Source: Argyresthia goedartella (lineage: Eukaryota > Arthropoda > Insecta > Lepidoptera > Argyresthiidae). From it: DNA of 64,000 nt. Under the pieces are notes generated by a model. That model was given only the letters and a program-made list of their open reading frames with translations, made no database searches and was not told the DNA's origin. Below, piece by piece: positions 32,478-44,231 of this stretch (its first letter is position 1; the number at the start of each line of letters is the position of its first letter). The translations under genes and the position numbers were made by a program. The DNA is taken from NCBI GenBank assembly GCA_949825045.1, contig OX463818.1, forward strand, positions 32,442,906 through 32,506,905, given 5' to 3'.

Positions 32478-34085
32478 ATGAAGTGCAAAATATGCAACGG
32501 AATGATTCCCGGCCCAGAAAAATTAACATGCTCCATTTGCCAATGCCAATTTCATCATAATTGTCTTAATATAACAACGGCATATTATATGGGAAATCTA
32601 TCAAAACTTCAAAATGACTATAAATGCAGTGTTTGCCAGGAAGCTCTGAATAAAATATCACATCTACAAGACCAGCCACGTATTTCACCCAACAACAAAT
32701 GCGACAGCCCTCACACTCACACTCCACAAACAAACAAACAAACAGGGCAATGGGAAAATATTACAATGAGAGCGCCGCGACGTCTTATAACCAGCTGTGA
32801 TTATCAGCAGAATGAGTCGGTGCTACTGAATATCTCACATCAAAGCCTACCGAGTGCCATGGAAAACAGCGAAGAGTGTAACGAACTGCGAGAGGATAAT
32901 GTGAAACTGCGATCAGAACTTAAGATGGCGAACAGCGAAATTGATAACCTGAGTATTGAAATTATGAACCTGAAACACACTTTAGAAACCACAAATAAAA
33001 AACTAGAGTTCTGTAAATCAGTGGGCCTTCATCAATCTGTGCCATTTAGAAGCACTACAGCGCCGGGTTTCTTCTCCCCACAATACCGTAGAATCACACC
33101 TAATACTGTACAGGGTGGATTTCCCCGTAGAACACCAACTGAATTTACAAATAGAGTCGTCGAAAAAATTACACCTATTAAGCTATGCCCCATAGAGCTG
33201 AATGACCATGTAACGACTATACAGAAAGAGTTGTTACCTAAAACCATAAGATCAACGTTTAAGGCCAACGAAGCTATGGCATCAGTGCTTACTCAAGAGA
33301 CAAAAAATACCACGAATAAGACAAAACCTCAGCACCAATCACAACCAAAGCGACGAGTGATGATCTTAGCCGATGAACAGGGCAAAGGAATGCGCAGTAT
33401 CCTACAAGAATCTTTGGGAAGCGGATATATTGTGGAGTCAATTCTGAGGCCCAATGCTACCATGGACCAAGTTATGAAATCATGTCTTTCGCTGTGCAAC
33501 AATTATGGTCGTAATGATATCGTTATCGTTTTAGGAGGTTCAAACGATAAAGATCCACTCAGAATGAAGTCGTTACTGTATTATAATCTTAGTATTATGT
33601 TACAATGTAAAATAATAATATGTAAAACGGTTAACAGTAAGCATTTAAATGAAGAAATGATCAATTGTACTTTCAGGCATATATGTTCCCGTTTTACACA
33701 CACCACTCTCTTAGGTATAAGTAAAAAAGATGATAAAAAATATTTCGGAAAATATAGGCTCAACAGACAGTATGCATGTCAACAGCTTTTTGAAGAAATT
33801 ATTAGAATCAATCCTCCACAAAAGGATCTGACGCAATGTAAGATTTCCAGACAAACTCAAACTGGTCTACCAATTGATTTGCCTATGTTGATTAATGTAG
33901 AGACACAGACAGAGGATCTCGAAATTAATTACAAAAATGATTGTGCTATAACGGGGAATATTGGAAATACAAATAATAATAATTTGATTGACAATGATAA
34001 TGATAGTAATAATGATAACAATGTTGATAATAATGACTATAGGAATAATGACAATGCTAATGACGTAACGTTTTTTCGTGAATAA
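32478..34085 (+). CDS. LINE 3 ORF1: PHD finger plus SGNH esterase-like domain, 535 aa
   Basis: The frame is open throughout. Residues 1-55 form a PHD-type zinc finger (CKICNGMIP, CSICQCQFHHNCL, YKCSVC). Residues 135-175 are a coiled coil (LREDNVKLRSELKMANSEI). From about residue 293, RRVMILADEQGKGM, LGSGYIVESILRP and IVIVLGGSNDK follow the block I, II and III pattern of SGNH hydrolases, although the usual GDS-type serine block reads ADEQGKG here. The C-terminus is Asn/Asp-rich low complexity. PHD-plus-esterase ORF1 proteins are known from CR1-type LINEs. Confidence 0.75.
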   Translation: MKCKICNGMIPGPEKLTCSICQCQFHHNCLNITTAYYMGNLSKLQNDYKCSVCQEALNKISHLQDQPRISPNNKCDSPHTHTPQTNKQTGQWENITMRAPRRLITSCDYQQNESVLLNISHQSLPSAMENSEECNELREDNVKLRSELKMANSEIDNLSIEIMNLKHTLETTNKKLEFCKSVGLHQSVPFRSTTAPGFFSPQYRRITPNTVQGGFPRRTPTEFTNRVVEKITPIKLCPIELNDHVTTIQKELLPKTIRSTFKANEAMASVLTQETKNTTNKTKPQHQSQPKRRVMILADEQGKGMRSILQESLGSGYIVESILRPNATMDQVMKSCLSLCNNYGRNDIVIVLGGSNDKDPLRMKSLLYYNLSIMLQCKIIICKTVNSKHLNEEMINCTFRHICSRFTHTTLLGISKKDDKKYFGKYRLNRQYACQQLFEEIIRINPPQKDLTQCKISRQTQTGLPIDLPMLINVETQTEDLEINYKNDCAITGNIGNTNNNNLIDNDNDSNNDNNVDNNDYRNNDNANDVTFFRE

Positions 34086-36873
34086 CCATGTAAATATATT
34101 TCATCAAAATATCGATGGCCTAGTAAATAAGTCTGACCTGTTAACAATACATCTAGATGAGCTTCGAACAAATGGAGTAATTGTAGATATAGTAGGAATC
34201 ACAGAACATAACATGATTGAAACTGATATTTATTCGCTTAATGTCAAAAACTATACACTGGCTACTTACTCTGCCAGAAACACGCGAAGTGGAGGTACTG
34301 CCATACTAGTAAATAACGGACTTGATTATAATGTAATAGATATATCACAATACAATATCCCTAATTTTATAGAATGCTGTGGCATCACAATTCCGCAGTA
34401 TAATATCAATTTAATATGTATTTATAGAAAAGCAAAATATGACACAAAGACTTACGACGTATTCTTTAACAACATAGACAAACTATTACATAGACTTTGC
34501 AAGGGTAAAATAAAAATTATATTGTGTGGTGATTTTAATATAGATAGACTCAAAAAGAATAGATCTGCGGTTTATTTCGAAGAACTATTATTAACTTACA
34601 ATCTAAAATTAATTTTTAATGAACCAACGAGATTAAGTAGTGGGACATGTTTGGACAATTTTATACATAACATCAGAGGATGTAGAGCCGAAATAGTAGA
34701 ATTTGCACTATCAGACCACACTGGTCAGATACTAAAATGTCCAGTAAAATATAATAATGTCCTCCAAAATTGGTCAATACTAAGGCATGACTATAGTGCA
34801 GAGTATTTGAAAAAGTTTAAAGATCATATTGCAAGTCTCAATTTCAGCGAGGTATACAATAATAAAGACGCTGATGCAGCTTTCAGTGAGTTCCATAGTA
34901 CTTTTAAACTTTTATATGACCTATGTTTTCCCATCATCAAAGTAAAGATCTCAAGAAATAGACGACCACAATGGATATCAAAAGGTATCAAACTTTGTAC
35001 AAAAAGGAAAAGAGAGTTGTTATGGCAATCAAGGAGAGCCCCAAACCAACAAAACAAACAAACCTTTGTAAATTATTCAAAAAGACTCAAAAAAATTATT
35101 AAATTGACACAGAAGTCCCAGAATGAATACTTAATTAAAACATCAAATAACAAATCGAAAACTACGTGGAAAATAATAAACAACTACAACAACAATAAGA
35201 CTAAGCCGAAGGATTACATTAAACAAATTAGACATAACAATGAACTTATTACTCATCCACGTGAAATTGCAGTCATTTAATGAATATTACATTGATCAGA
35301 TATCAAAGCGAAGTCAACAGAACGTTACAAATACCCCAATGAAAATACCATTTAATCCTAACTCATTATTTTTAAAGCCAACTTCTCCACTCGAGGTATA
35401 TCAAATAATTAAAAATCTTAAAAATACAAACAGTACTGGATATGACAACATATGCACTAAAGTTATAAAATATGTGGCAGATTTAATAGCGCCTATATTG
35501 AGCTGTATAATTAACCTATCGATAGAGCAAGGCGTATATCCAGAGAAATTAAAAACCTCAATAATTAGACCGCTCTTCAAGAAACAGGACCGTGAAAATA
35601 TGAGTTTCTATAGACCTGTTGCACTAATCCCCATATTATCGAAAGTCTTTGAAAAAGTAATCTATAATAGCATTTATCAATATTTTGAGAAAAAAAAATT
35701 ATTTGCAGAAGAGCAAAAGGGATTCAGAAAAGTAAAACAATTGACTTAGCCATTTACGATTTCTTAAGTCAGGTAGTGACTTGCTTGGATAAAAGGATTC
35801 CTGTTTCAGCTTTGTACATGGATATGACGAAGGCATTCGACTTCGTCGACCATACAACGCTGATAAAAAAACTTGAGGTGTATGGTGTCCGAGGGAATGT
35901 GGCTGAACTTATTAAAAGCTATCTAACCAATAGACAACAGCTTACACAGATTTCTAGAATTTGCGATAGAACTAAAACGGAAATTCATCATCTATCACAT
36001 CCGAGAACTGTTCAATATGGTGTACCACAAGGTAGCGTTTTAGGACCATTACTATTCCTCGTTTACATTAATGATCTCCCTAAATCAGTTACACATTCAA
36101 TGGTTCTATTCGCAGATGATAGTACCATGGTTGCGGAGTGCCGAGATCCAAATACATACGAATTAGAAATTAATGACTCGCTTAAAAATATAGTCGACTG
36201 GCTGGAATGTAATAATCTGTTAATTAATATTGAGAAAACAAATTATATGACATTCACAAATAATTATAACCGCATACAATCTAATAAACTTGACATTCAA
36301 TATAAAAACAAAAAAATTGACGAAATAAAAGTAACAAAATTCTTAGGACTAAACATCGACTCACATTTGACGTGGAAACCGCAAATAGAACATTTGTGCA
36401 AAAAATTAAGTCAGCTCTCTTATGCTTTATATATGCTTAGCAAAGTTACCGGTCAATCTGCTCTGTTGACTGTCTATCATGCTTTTGTCGCCTCAACACT
36501 AAGGTATGGCATTATATTTTGGGGAAACTCAACGGACAAAGATAAGGCGTTTATAGCCCAAAAACGATGTATAAGGGCAATCTGTAAGTTAAAACCAATG
36601 GATAGCTGTATGCCCCACTTCAGATCATTAGGAATTTTAACATTGCCATCTCTCTACATTTACGAAACTGCTGTATTTGTAAAAGTAAAGTGGAATTTGT
36701 TTAAGACAATGTATAGTAAACGAGACATCAAATTAAGTGCTCCTCCTAGCTCCACAGCTCTATTCTCGAAAGGCATTTATGGTATGGCGCCAAAAGTGTA
36801 TAATAGATTGCCCAAATCGATTAGGAATATTGACCATATTCACATATATAAAGCGAGACTTAACAGTTCTTAG
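34069..36873 (+). pseudogene. LINE 3 ORF2: endonuclease-reverse transcriptase, two frameshifts
   Basis: The open frame starts after a TAA at 34066-34068 and overlaps the end of ORF1. There is no in-frame ATG before the conserved NIFHQNIDGLVNK start of the endonuclease. Endonuclease motifs: ITEHNM, LCGDFNIDR, FALSDHTGQ. RT motifs: SFYRPVALIPILSKVFEKV, KGFRK, MDMTKAFDFVDH, YGVPQGSVLGPLLF and the catalytic LFADDST. Frameshifts lie near 35273 (before FNEYYID) and 35730 (after GFRK). There is no RNase H domain. Confidence 0.8.
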
Positions 36874-37161
36874 TCGAAAAATGTTACTATAAAATACAGG
36901 ACTACATTGAAGACACGTCAATATGACATAATATGTACATTATAACTAGTTTTAAGTAACATTATAATATTTTGTGGACATAAATTTAACAAAAATACCT
37001 TAGCGCGTTTAGTAAATATTGACATCTGATGTAAATCTATGTAAATTTGTGTTTTTTGCGTGTAACTAATATTTGCATGCTGCATGGCAGAGTATAGCGA
37101 ACCATATTTTAAATTACATTATTATACACCTGATGTACACCTATATTCGTGCAAATAAACA

Positions 37162-37196
<35 letters not shown>
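37162..37196 (+). repeat. (TTAC)n tail of LINE 3
   Basis: About eight perfect TTAC units end the LINE directly at the resumed Myb-like coding sequence. Confidence 0.85.
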
Positions 37197-37197
<1 letters not shown>

Positions 37198-37319
37198 CTA
37201 ACAGCGACCTTGCCCTGAGGCGTGTCCAAAGACTGGCCCCTAGCCAAGGCCCTGTGCTCCTCCATAAAAGAAACCATCAGCTCCATCTGCGGGAGAGTAA
37301 CTTTCCTCGCGGCAGGCAT

Positions 37320-37861
37320 CTACAAAATACATAGGAATGAATTCACTTAGGTATCTAATAAATTTGGAGTACTAAAAGGCAAAACAATGTTTACTTACTT
37401 TGTTCTTTAATATTAAATAAAATAAAATTTTGTAAAGTAAACATAAACATAACCTCTCTCCATGTCATGTGAATAAATTTAACGTTCCGTTCCGTTACCG
37501 CCACACGTTAAAAAAATTAGATAATTAAGTAAAAAACATTGTAAATAGGTCGAAATTGAACAAAATTTTCAAGAAATCAACTAAACAAAGAACAATTAGT
37601 CAACGTATCTTTTAATCAATAAATTGTAAAAAAAATTCAACAACTTTTTTGTGCCGAGTTAAACGAATTGAATAAAACGGAACGCAAGGCGACGGAGTAT
37701 TTTCATTCCTTCATGATGACGACGGTCACCAAACCGACGCAAAATTATTTGCGCGGTACCTAAATTTCAATAGCGTCGGCGTCGGCGTCGTATTCAAGCG
37801 TCGGTGTCGGGTTCAAGCCGACGGCTACTGCGCGGTATACCCCTGGTCGGTTGAATGGTGT
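37320..37861 (+). other. Non-coding flank, probably right part of the Harbinger element
   Basis: Upstream (on minus) of the Myb-like start a TGTAG acceptor-like site precedes the ATG. Around 37770-37840 a CGTCGGCGTCGG-type short repeat and AGCCGACGGCTACTGCGCGG stand out. The Harbinger terminal repeat was not identified. Confidence 0.35.
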
Positions 37862-38260
37862 GTTCGAGTAAAACCAAAGGAAAGTATTATGCGTAAATTC
37901 AGCCGGGTATAACTACTAAACCGTGGTTTTCCAAATTCAAAAATTTACCTAAAACTTTGGTCTCAATATTATGTAGATTACGTTTGGGTCATTGCTGTAC
38001 ACCAGTATTCATTAATAAAATTGGAATCAGAAACGACTCGATTTGTGATTGTGGTGTGGAAGATGGGACTGTGGACCACATCTTCCTAAACTGTCCTATT
38101 TATGGCATAGATTCCTTACACTCCTTAATCCCCTCCCTAGGTATCCCTACACCAATCAACATCTGTCACCTCCTTTCCTTATTCCCTAATCCTAAAGTAG
38201 TATATTTATTAGCTAAGTTTTTGCATGTCAACAAAATTAAATTATAGTTGTCCTTCGTTC
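37862..38260 (+). pseudogene. 5'-truncated I-group LINE: C-terminal ORF2 fragment
   Basis: The fragment encodes only the end of an ORF2 downstream of RNase H: PWFSKFKNLPK, RLRLGHCCTP and the finger CDCGVEDGTVDHIFLNC. A TAA sits near 37891. It resembles the C-terminal regions of LINE 2 and LINE 5 but is clearly a separate family. Confidence 0.7.
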
Positions 38261-38635
38261 ATTAACATTATGGGCCTTACCACAAAAATATAAAATACCG
38301 TTCAACATAACCATAAATGTGTCGTTTTTTCTTACTTCAGATCTCAAAAACCTTGAAACATGTACTGTACCTATAGAGGCGTCTCAGATGTTTCGTCATT
38401 ACATGACGCTGGCAGAAATTGTCTGGCATAAGACAGATTGCCATGAACTAAAATTGAAGTTGAAGTTATTACATCAACAACCTCTGCATCCTAGGATTTC
38501 CCTGTATCTTGGGTACTAGACAACGATACACATGCTTTTATAGATAAATATTATACTTAGATAGATAAACAACCATGACTAGGGTACAAACATCCGTTCT
38601 CATTAAACTAATATTGGCCCCTACCTGAACTAACT

Positions 38636-38998
38636 AACTAGTATCATAACCTAAGTGAGTCTAATCGGTTGGAGTGTAGCTAAGGGGCTCCGCCCTCTTA
38701 TCGACACTGACCAAATGTCAGTCGACAGTGCAATCGACAACTGCATTCAAACACTGACCCCTTGCTCGGAATTTTGACCTGACCCGCTCATTTTTGGAAT
38801 CAAGCCTCAAGAATGATTTATGAGAAACGATGCTGTGTTCCTGACTGCAATACAACTAGTAAGTGATACTTTATTGTAAAGTGTGGTCTTGTAACCACAA
38901 GTAGTATAAGTACAGACATTTGGTCAGTGTCGATAAGAGGGCGGAGCCCCTTAGCTACACTCCAACCGATTAGACTCACTTAGGTTATGATACTAGTT
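38636..38998 (+). mobile_element. MITE with 84-bp inverted repeats and a THAP-like remnant
   Basis: Arms 38636-38719 and 38915-38998 are reverse complements without a visible mismatch, starting AACTAGTATCATAACCTAAG. The 195-bp centre contains KRCCVPDCNTTSK (38825-38863), like the first zinc-binding part of a THAP domain, followed by a GTAAGTGAT donor. This suggests an internally deleted derivative of a THAP-containing (P-like) transposon. The outer flanks show no clear duplication. Confidence 0.65.
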
Positions 38999-39276
38999 CC
39001 TTAGGCTATCGTAAATATGTGTCGTACTAATAAAAGGGCCCTTCACTGTCTGTTCTGTTCACTTAGAGCTCCAACAAATTGAGAACCTCTCCTGTTGTTT
39101 GTGGCAAACAAACCTTCCTTGTCTTGAAAAACTGCAATCATCTCTCTCCAAATTAAGTTTGTATGATTTCCACACAAATAATCTTAAGTGGTCATCAATA
39201 TAAACTCAATTTGAAGATTGATGATTGTAGGTTTCCTTCTTATGATTTGCGGTATCACCTCTTTGTGAAGATGTAA

Positions 39277-40800
39277 GTGACGACGTCAAACGCGTCTCCG
39301 GATCTTGCTGCATCATTTTTAAAAGTCAATGTTGAAAAGTGCAGTCAAAATTTCTCATTCGCATATATTGGGCCCTATGGCATAATTAAAGCATTTAAGT
39401 TGTTAAATTTGAAAAAATCCGAGGATCTCTGGGGCATGTCAGTAAAAATTATTAGCTCAGTGATAGACGAACTTGCCCCTCATTTAGCTAAAATCTTCAA
39501 TAAATGTGTAGAGAGTACCTTCCCTGATCTCATGAAACACAACAGGTTTATTTAAAAACGGCGATAGGGATGACCCTACAAATTTCAGACCCGTTTCGGT
39601 TCTATCCGTATTGAGTAAAATATTTTAGAAGATCATAATGGGTCAGTTACTGGCGCACTTCAATGCGCATCGAATTCTCCATAGCCAGCAGTTTGGATTT
39701 ACAAAAGGGCGGTCGACAACAGATGCTTGAGTCATGCGTGGGAAGATCGTAGGGACGCTATAGATGTTTTTTGTGACCTGTCCAAAGCATTTGACTGTGA
39801 AGACCACGAAACATTGCTCTTAAAGCCAAAACACTAGGGCATAAAAGGCAATAAATAGCTCTAAGCTTATGAGATCGTATTTAGAAGGGAGGGTTCAAAA
39901 AGCAGACAAAATCGTCGGGTTCGCAGGTGAAGATGGGAGTCCCACAGGGCTCTATTCTGGGACCGTTCCTTTCCCACGTGTATGTAAATTATTTGCCATT
40001 CATGGTACAAAACATGTCAGAGGTAGTATTATGTGCAGATGTCACGTCACTATTTTTTTAAATTAGGAGAGGAAAATGACGCACAGGAAACAAATAATGC
40101 TCTCTTGCGAGTACTAGACTGGTTTACTACCAATAACTTGCTTCTGAATTCAAAAAAGACACAGTGCAAAAAATTCACGTTACCTAATGTAAGGCAAGCA
40201 GAGAGTAACATTGTGTTGGGGAAGGACAAACTAAAACTAGTAGATGAAACTGTATTTCTCGGCATTACTATTGATGCCAAACTACAGTGGGGTCCCCATA
40301 TTTTAAAATTAGCACATAGACTTAGCTCCGCAGCATATGCGGTTAAAAGAATCAGGGAATTGACTGACGTTGCAACTTCTAGGCTTATATATTTTACTTA
40401 TTTAAGTAGCATTATGTCCTACGGCATACTTCTATGGGGACGGGCTGCTGACATTGAGACAATCTTCATTTTGCAGAAGAGAGCGATGCGATTTATTTAT
40501 AAGCTATGTAATAGAGAATCTCTGAGAGATTTCTTCAAAGAAACCAACATCCTAACAGTTGCGAGTCACTATATCTATGAAAACGTATGTAAGGAAAAAT
40601 ATCAGTAGCTTTAAAACCATTGATAGCCGCCACAATGTGCAAACTAGAAATAAACATAAACTTTCTTTTCCAATGTTCAGACTCAGTCAGCAGTTCTTTT
40701 ATGGGACACTGTATACGCTTCTACAATAAAATTCCGCAAGAAATACAAAACTTGACTCGATTCAAAAAATGTATAAAGCACACTGTGCTTTATAAATTTT
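39277..40800 (+). pseudogene. LINE 4 copy A: degraded RT fragment
   Basis: Pieces of a CR1-like ORF2 follow in order but in several frames: KAFKLLNLKKSEDLWG, FGFTKGRSTTD-like, CDLSKAFD-like, a lost catalytic box (LCADVTSL), and a longer intact C-terminal part (40033-40608) with LLLNSKKTQCKKF, FLGITIDAKLQWG and SYGILLWG. It ends near 40800 within FKKCIKHTVLYKFF, before the usual C-terminus. Confidence 0.7.
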
Positions 40801-43500
40801 TTGAGGGAGGAAACCCTCATTAAACTTTGTAATAACAGAAAAAAGTTATTTATTTGTGGCGATCTTAATGTAGATCTGCTTGTAGATACAACACTGAAGC
40901 GACGATTAATAACTCTGTTCAAATCATTTAATTTATGTCATGTATTTCTAGAGCCGACTAGAATTACACTTACCAGCCAAACTTGCTTAGATAACGTTTT
41001 TTGTGACTGTGCATTCACAAGTAAAAGTGTAATTAACTGCTTACCCTCCGATCACAGTGGTCAAACAGTTTCATTCCCAATTACTATTAAGGATAAGACT
41101 GGTCCATCATTTTATAGGCCTATTACATCCCATAGACTAGAGACATATACGAAAAACTTAGATATAAATTTGCCAGTACCGGATTTTAATGAACAGAACC
41201 CAAACAAAATCTACTCAGACTTCTTCAACATTATTCAGACAGAATTCAATAAAGTTTTCAAATTAAAGAAAGTCAGTGACTACAACGGTAAATCTAAATT
41301 TAATGACTGGGCAACGTTTGGAATTCGTAAAAGTAGAGTTATCTTGTATGACCTTTATGATCAAAAAACCTATAACTTTGATCGAAAATGTCATGACTAT
41401 GTTAAAAAATATTCCAAAACTTTCAAGTTGGTTTGTAGAACTGCAAAAACTTTACACATTAATAGAAAAATTCAAAATTCAAATAATAGAAAATAAATGA
41501 AAACAGTTTGGCAAATAATAAACCGCGAAACTGGCAAAGTTATACCAAGGGACAGTGATTTCTGCCTAAAGATAGGTGATGATGTTGTTAAATCCAACGC
41601 TGATGTTGCTCGAGCTTTTGAAACATTCTTCACCAATGTACCCGTACTCACAACGGACCGTCTAAATTCATCTCCATTTGAAGCAGAGACTTTATTAAAA
41701 AATAACACTAGCGTCAGTAATGTATATTTAAAATTTCATCATGTATATCCCCAGGACATTGTCAAAACTTTTAAATTACTTAACTTAAAAAATACGGAAG
41801 ACCTGTGGGGTATATCAGTCAAAGTCATTGGTTCAGTAATTCTAGTTATAGCCCCACACTTAGCTTATATATTCAATAAATGTGTTGACGATGGGGCTTT
41901 TCCAGACCTCATGAAACACAGTAAACTTATACCGCTGTTCAAATCGGGAGATAAGGGTGATCCTTCAAATTTCAGACCAATATCTGTTCTTCCAACACTA
42001 AGTAAAATATTTGAAAAGATTATACTCAATCAAATGCTCTCACACTTCAACCGTACAAAACAACTCCACGCTAAACAATATGGTTTCACTAGGGGTAAAT
42101 CGACTACGGATGCAGGTATTACCTTGTATCTCATATTTATTCTGCATGGGAGGCCGCACAGGATGCTATCGGAGTTTTTTGCGACCTGTCGAAGGCGTTT
42201 GATTGTGTTGATCATAATACGCTATTCAATAAATTAAATCATTACGGAGTTAGAAATAAAGCGTTGGATCTACTAAGATCATACCTAAGCAATAGAATTC
42301 AAAAGGCAGAAGTTATCGGCGTAAAATCTGATGGATCGGGTGTTCAAATTGGCGTTCCACAAGGTTCCATATTAGGCGCTTTCTTATTCCTGGTATATAT
42401 TAACGATCTGCCTTTCATGGTGGAGAAATTAACTGACATAGTGTTGTTTGCTGATAATACTTCAATGGTCTTCAAAATTGAAAGACAAAAAGGAGATTTT
42501 GATGATGTTAATGGTGTATTGTCTTTAACCTTGAATTGGTTCACAGTTAATAATTTATTGTTAAACGCTGGTAAAACCAAGTGTATCAAATTCTCACTTC
42601 CAAATGTCAGGCAAGTTGAGACCAGTTTGGTGTTAGACAACAGCACGTTAGAATTGGTAAATGATACGAAGTTTCTTGGAATAACCATTGATACCAAATT
42701 GCAGTGGGGACCCCACATAGATAAATTGGCTGGTAAATTAAGTTCTGCGGCTTGCGCTGTTAGGAACATCAGACAAAGCACGGATGTGGCTACATCTAGG
42801 CTAGTATATTTTAGTTACTTCATAGTGTGATGTCCTATGGTATCTTGTTGTAGGGAAAGCAGCGGATATTCAAACTATTTTTATTTTACAGAAAAGAGCT
42901 ATTCGAACAGACTCCTTAAGAGAGCTTTTTAAAGAAATTGACATACTAACAGTAGCTAGTCAATTTATTTTCGAAAATATAATGTATGTACGCAAGAACC
43001 TTACAACATTTTCCAAACTTAGCGACAGCTGTAATGTTAACCTAAGAAATAATCACAGACTATGTGCGCCCCGTTTTAGACTCGCGAAGGTTAGCAATTC
43101 TTTCAAGGGTCAGTGCATTCTCTACTACAATAAGATACCTCTGGAGATTTTGAAATTGCCATTTGAGCAATTTAAAAAGCATGTTAAAGCGACTTTGTCG
43201 AAAAAGGGATATTACAATGTTCAAGATTACTTAAATGACAGGACTGTATGGGGTTAATCTGGCTCAACACAGACCTTGCTGTTAATAATTTTGTAATTAT
43301 TTATTCCAACGTATTAAATAAAAATAAATCATAATTGTATTAGTTAAGCACAACCTATTTTTAAAAGAGATCTAAAAATAAATCTGTGGGAGTTTCTACG
43401 CCCTTCTTCTCCCACAGTGGTCCAATGTAGAGAAGAGGCAAAAAATGACGTTTGCTAAGTATATGTAAATATCTACAGTAATAAAGTACTTTGACTATTG
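40801..43500 (+). pseudogene. LINE 4 copy B: 5'-truncated ORF2 joined head-to-tail to copy A
   Basis: The frame opens in mid-endonuclease (LFICGDLNVDLL, EPTRITLTSQTCLDNVF, LPSDHSGQ). After an in-frame TAA at 41494-41496 it enters the RT (FRPISVLPTLSKIFEKI, YGFTRGKSTTD). A frameshift near 42120 precedes CDLSKAFDCVDH, GVPQGSILGAF and LFADNTSMVF, where the second catalytic Asp is replaced by Asn. Another shift near 42825 precedes the C-terminus at 43257. The 3' UTR contains AATAAA and ends about 43500. Confidence 0.75.
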
Positions 43501-43509
43501 ACTGTGCCT

Positions 43510-43712
43510 AAGGCCTACTACAAAATTAATGAATTTTTACAAGACACCGACATCTGGCATAAAACCAGTTCATTGCACCCTTTATATTATGTTCTATGTA
43601 ATATTTAGGCACCTACTTAATGTTATATTATGCTTTCTTGATTATGTTATGACGTTCATTAAGTCTCAATTTTTGTGCTATTATGAATAAAAATCTTTGA
43701 ACTTGAACTTAA
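43510..43712 (+). pseudogene. LINE 3' UTR fragment
   Basis: Non-coding sequence ending GAATAAAAATCTTTGAACTTGAACTT, typical of a 5'-truncated LINE insertion with a short repeated tail. Confidence 0.45.
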
Positions 43713-44231
43713 AGACGAAGTGCATCTTTGCCCGACTTCCTCCGAATTAAAATTAACCTGGTCCCCAAGACCTTCCGAAACTGGTGTTCTGCGGCTGCAA
43801 AAAGGGATGCACTAGTCCATGCACTCACGGGGTATAAATTAATTTCCATATTGATTTGGTCACGATGACGAGGCGACGAACTCAATATGGATAAGGAAAT
43901 GCGTGCCCCGGAGGGGAGTATACATACAATTGAACTTCCCTCGATGGTCTACATATCCCGATAGATAAAATAACTGCATTAATTTTGCCAAATGTTCCAT
44001 TCATTGCAATCTAAAAAACTCGTATTAGCTGTGTTTGAGGTTTTAACGAAATTATTTTTTATTTGAAAGGCCCATTGATGCCTTTATGCATGGAACATGA
44101 CATCGATCAAATGTCAGCCATGGCTTCTACGGTGGCAAGGATCCGAGGTCTAATTTTCAATGACTCTGCCGCATAGATCCGGCTGAATTTGAGAGATGGC
44201 CTGAACCTTATACAAACGGTCTTATGGTTAT
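43713..44231 (+). other. Decayed sequence with a cysteine-rich scrap
   Basis: At about 43792-43842 one frame reads CGCKKGCTSPCTHG, resembling cysteine-rich tails of some TE proteins, but it is too short to assign. The last 100 bases may be the upstream part of LINE 5 ORF1. Confidence 0.3.

Larger units (their letters stand above)
31769..37196 (+). mobile_element. LINE 3: CR1-like retrotransposon inserted in the Myb-like exon
   Basis: The ends are set by the interrupted Myb-like frame: the coding sequence stops at 37197 on one side and resumes at 31768 on the other. The inserted 5.4 kb has a 700-bp A-rich 5' leader with a tRNA-like segment, ORF1, ORF2, a 290-bp 3' UTR and a (TTAC)n tail, as in CR1/L2-type LINEs. 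No clear target duplication is visible, which is common for this group. Confidence 0.8.
30614..37319 (-). pseudogene. Harbinger-associated Myb/SANT-like gene, split by LINE 3
   Basis: On minus, the start ATG is at 37319 and 41 codons run to 37197: MPAARKVTLPQMELMVSFME ... GKVAVR. LINE 3 then intervenes. At 31768 the frame resumes exactly with RHLERRQQLEELAARLNA, giving a continuous Myb/SANT-like helix. A 1-nt shift near 31720 breaks the frame. Beyond it HFKTGTQWRD joins YWREIKYRVKKKVGEQ across an intron (GTAAGTG donor; exon 31538-31359). A second intron (GTATGATG donor, TTTACAG acceptor) leads to a Pro/Glu-rich C-terminal exon, 30817-30614. In PIF/Harbinger elements a Myb-like partner works with the transposase; here it lies convergent to the transposase at 28208-29352. 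Confidence 0.75.
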
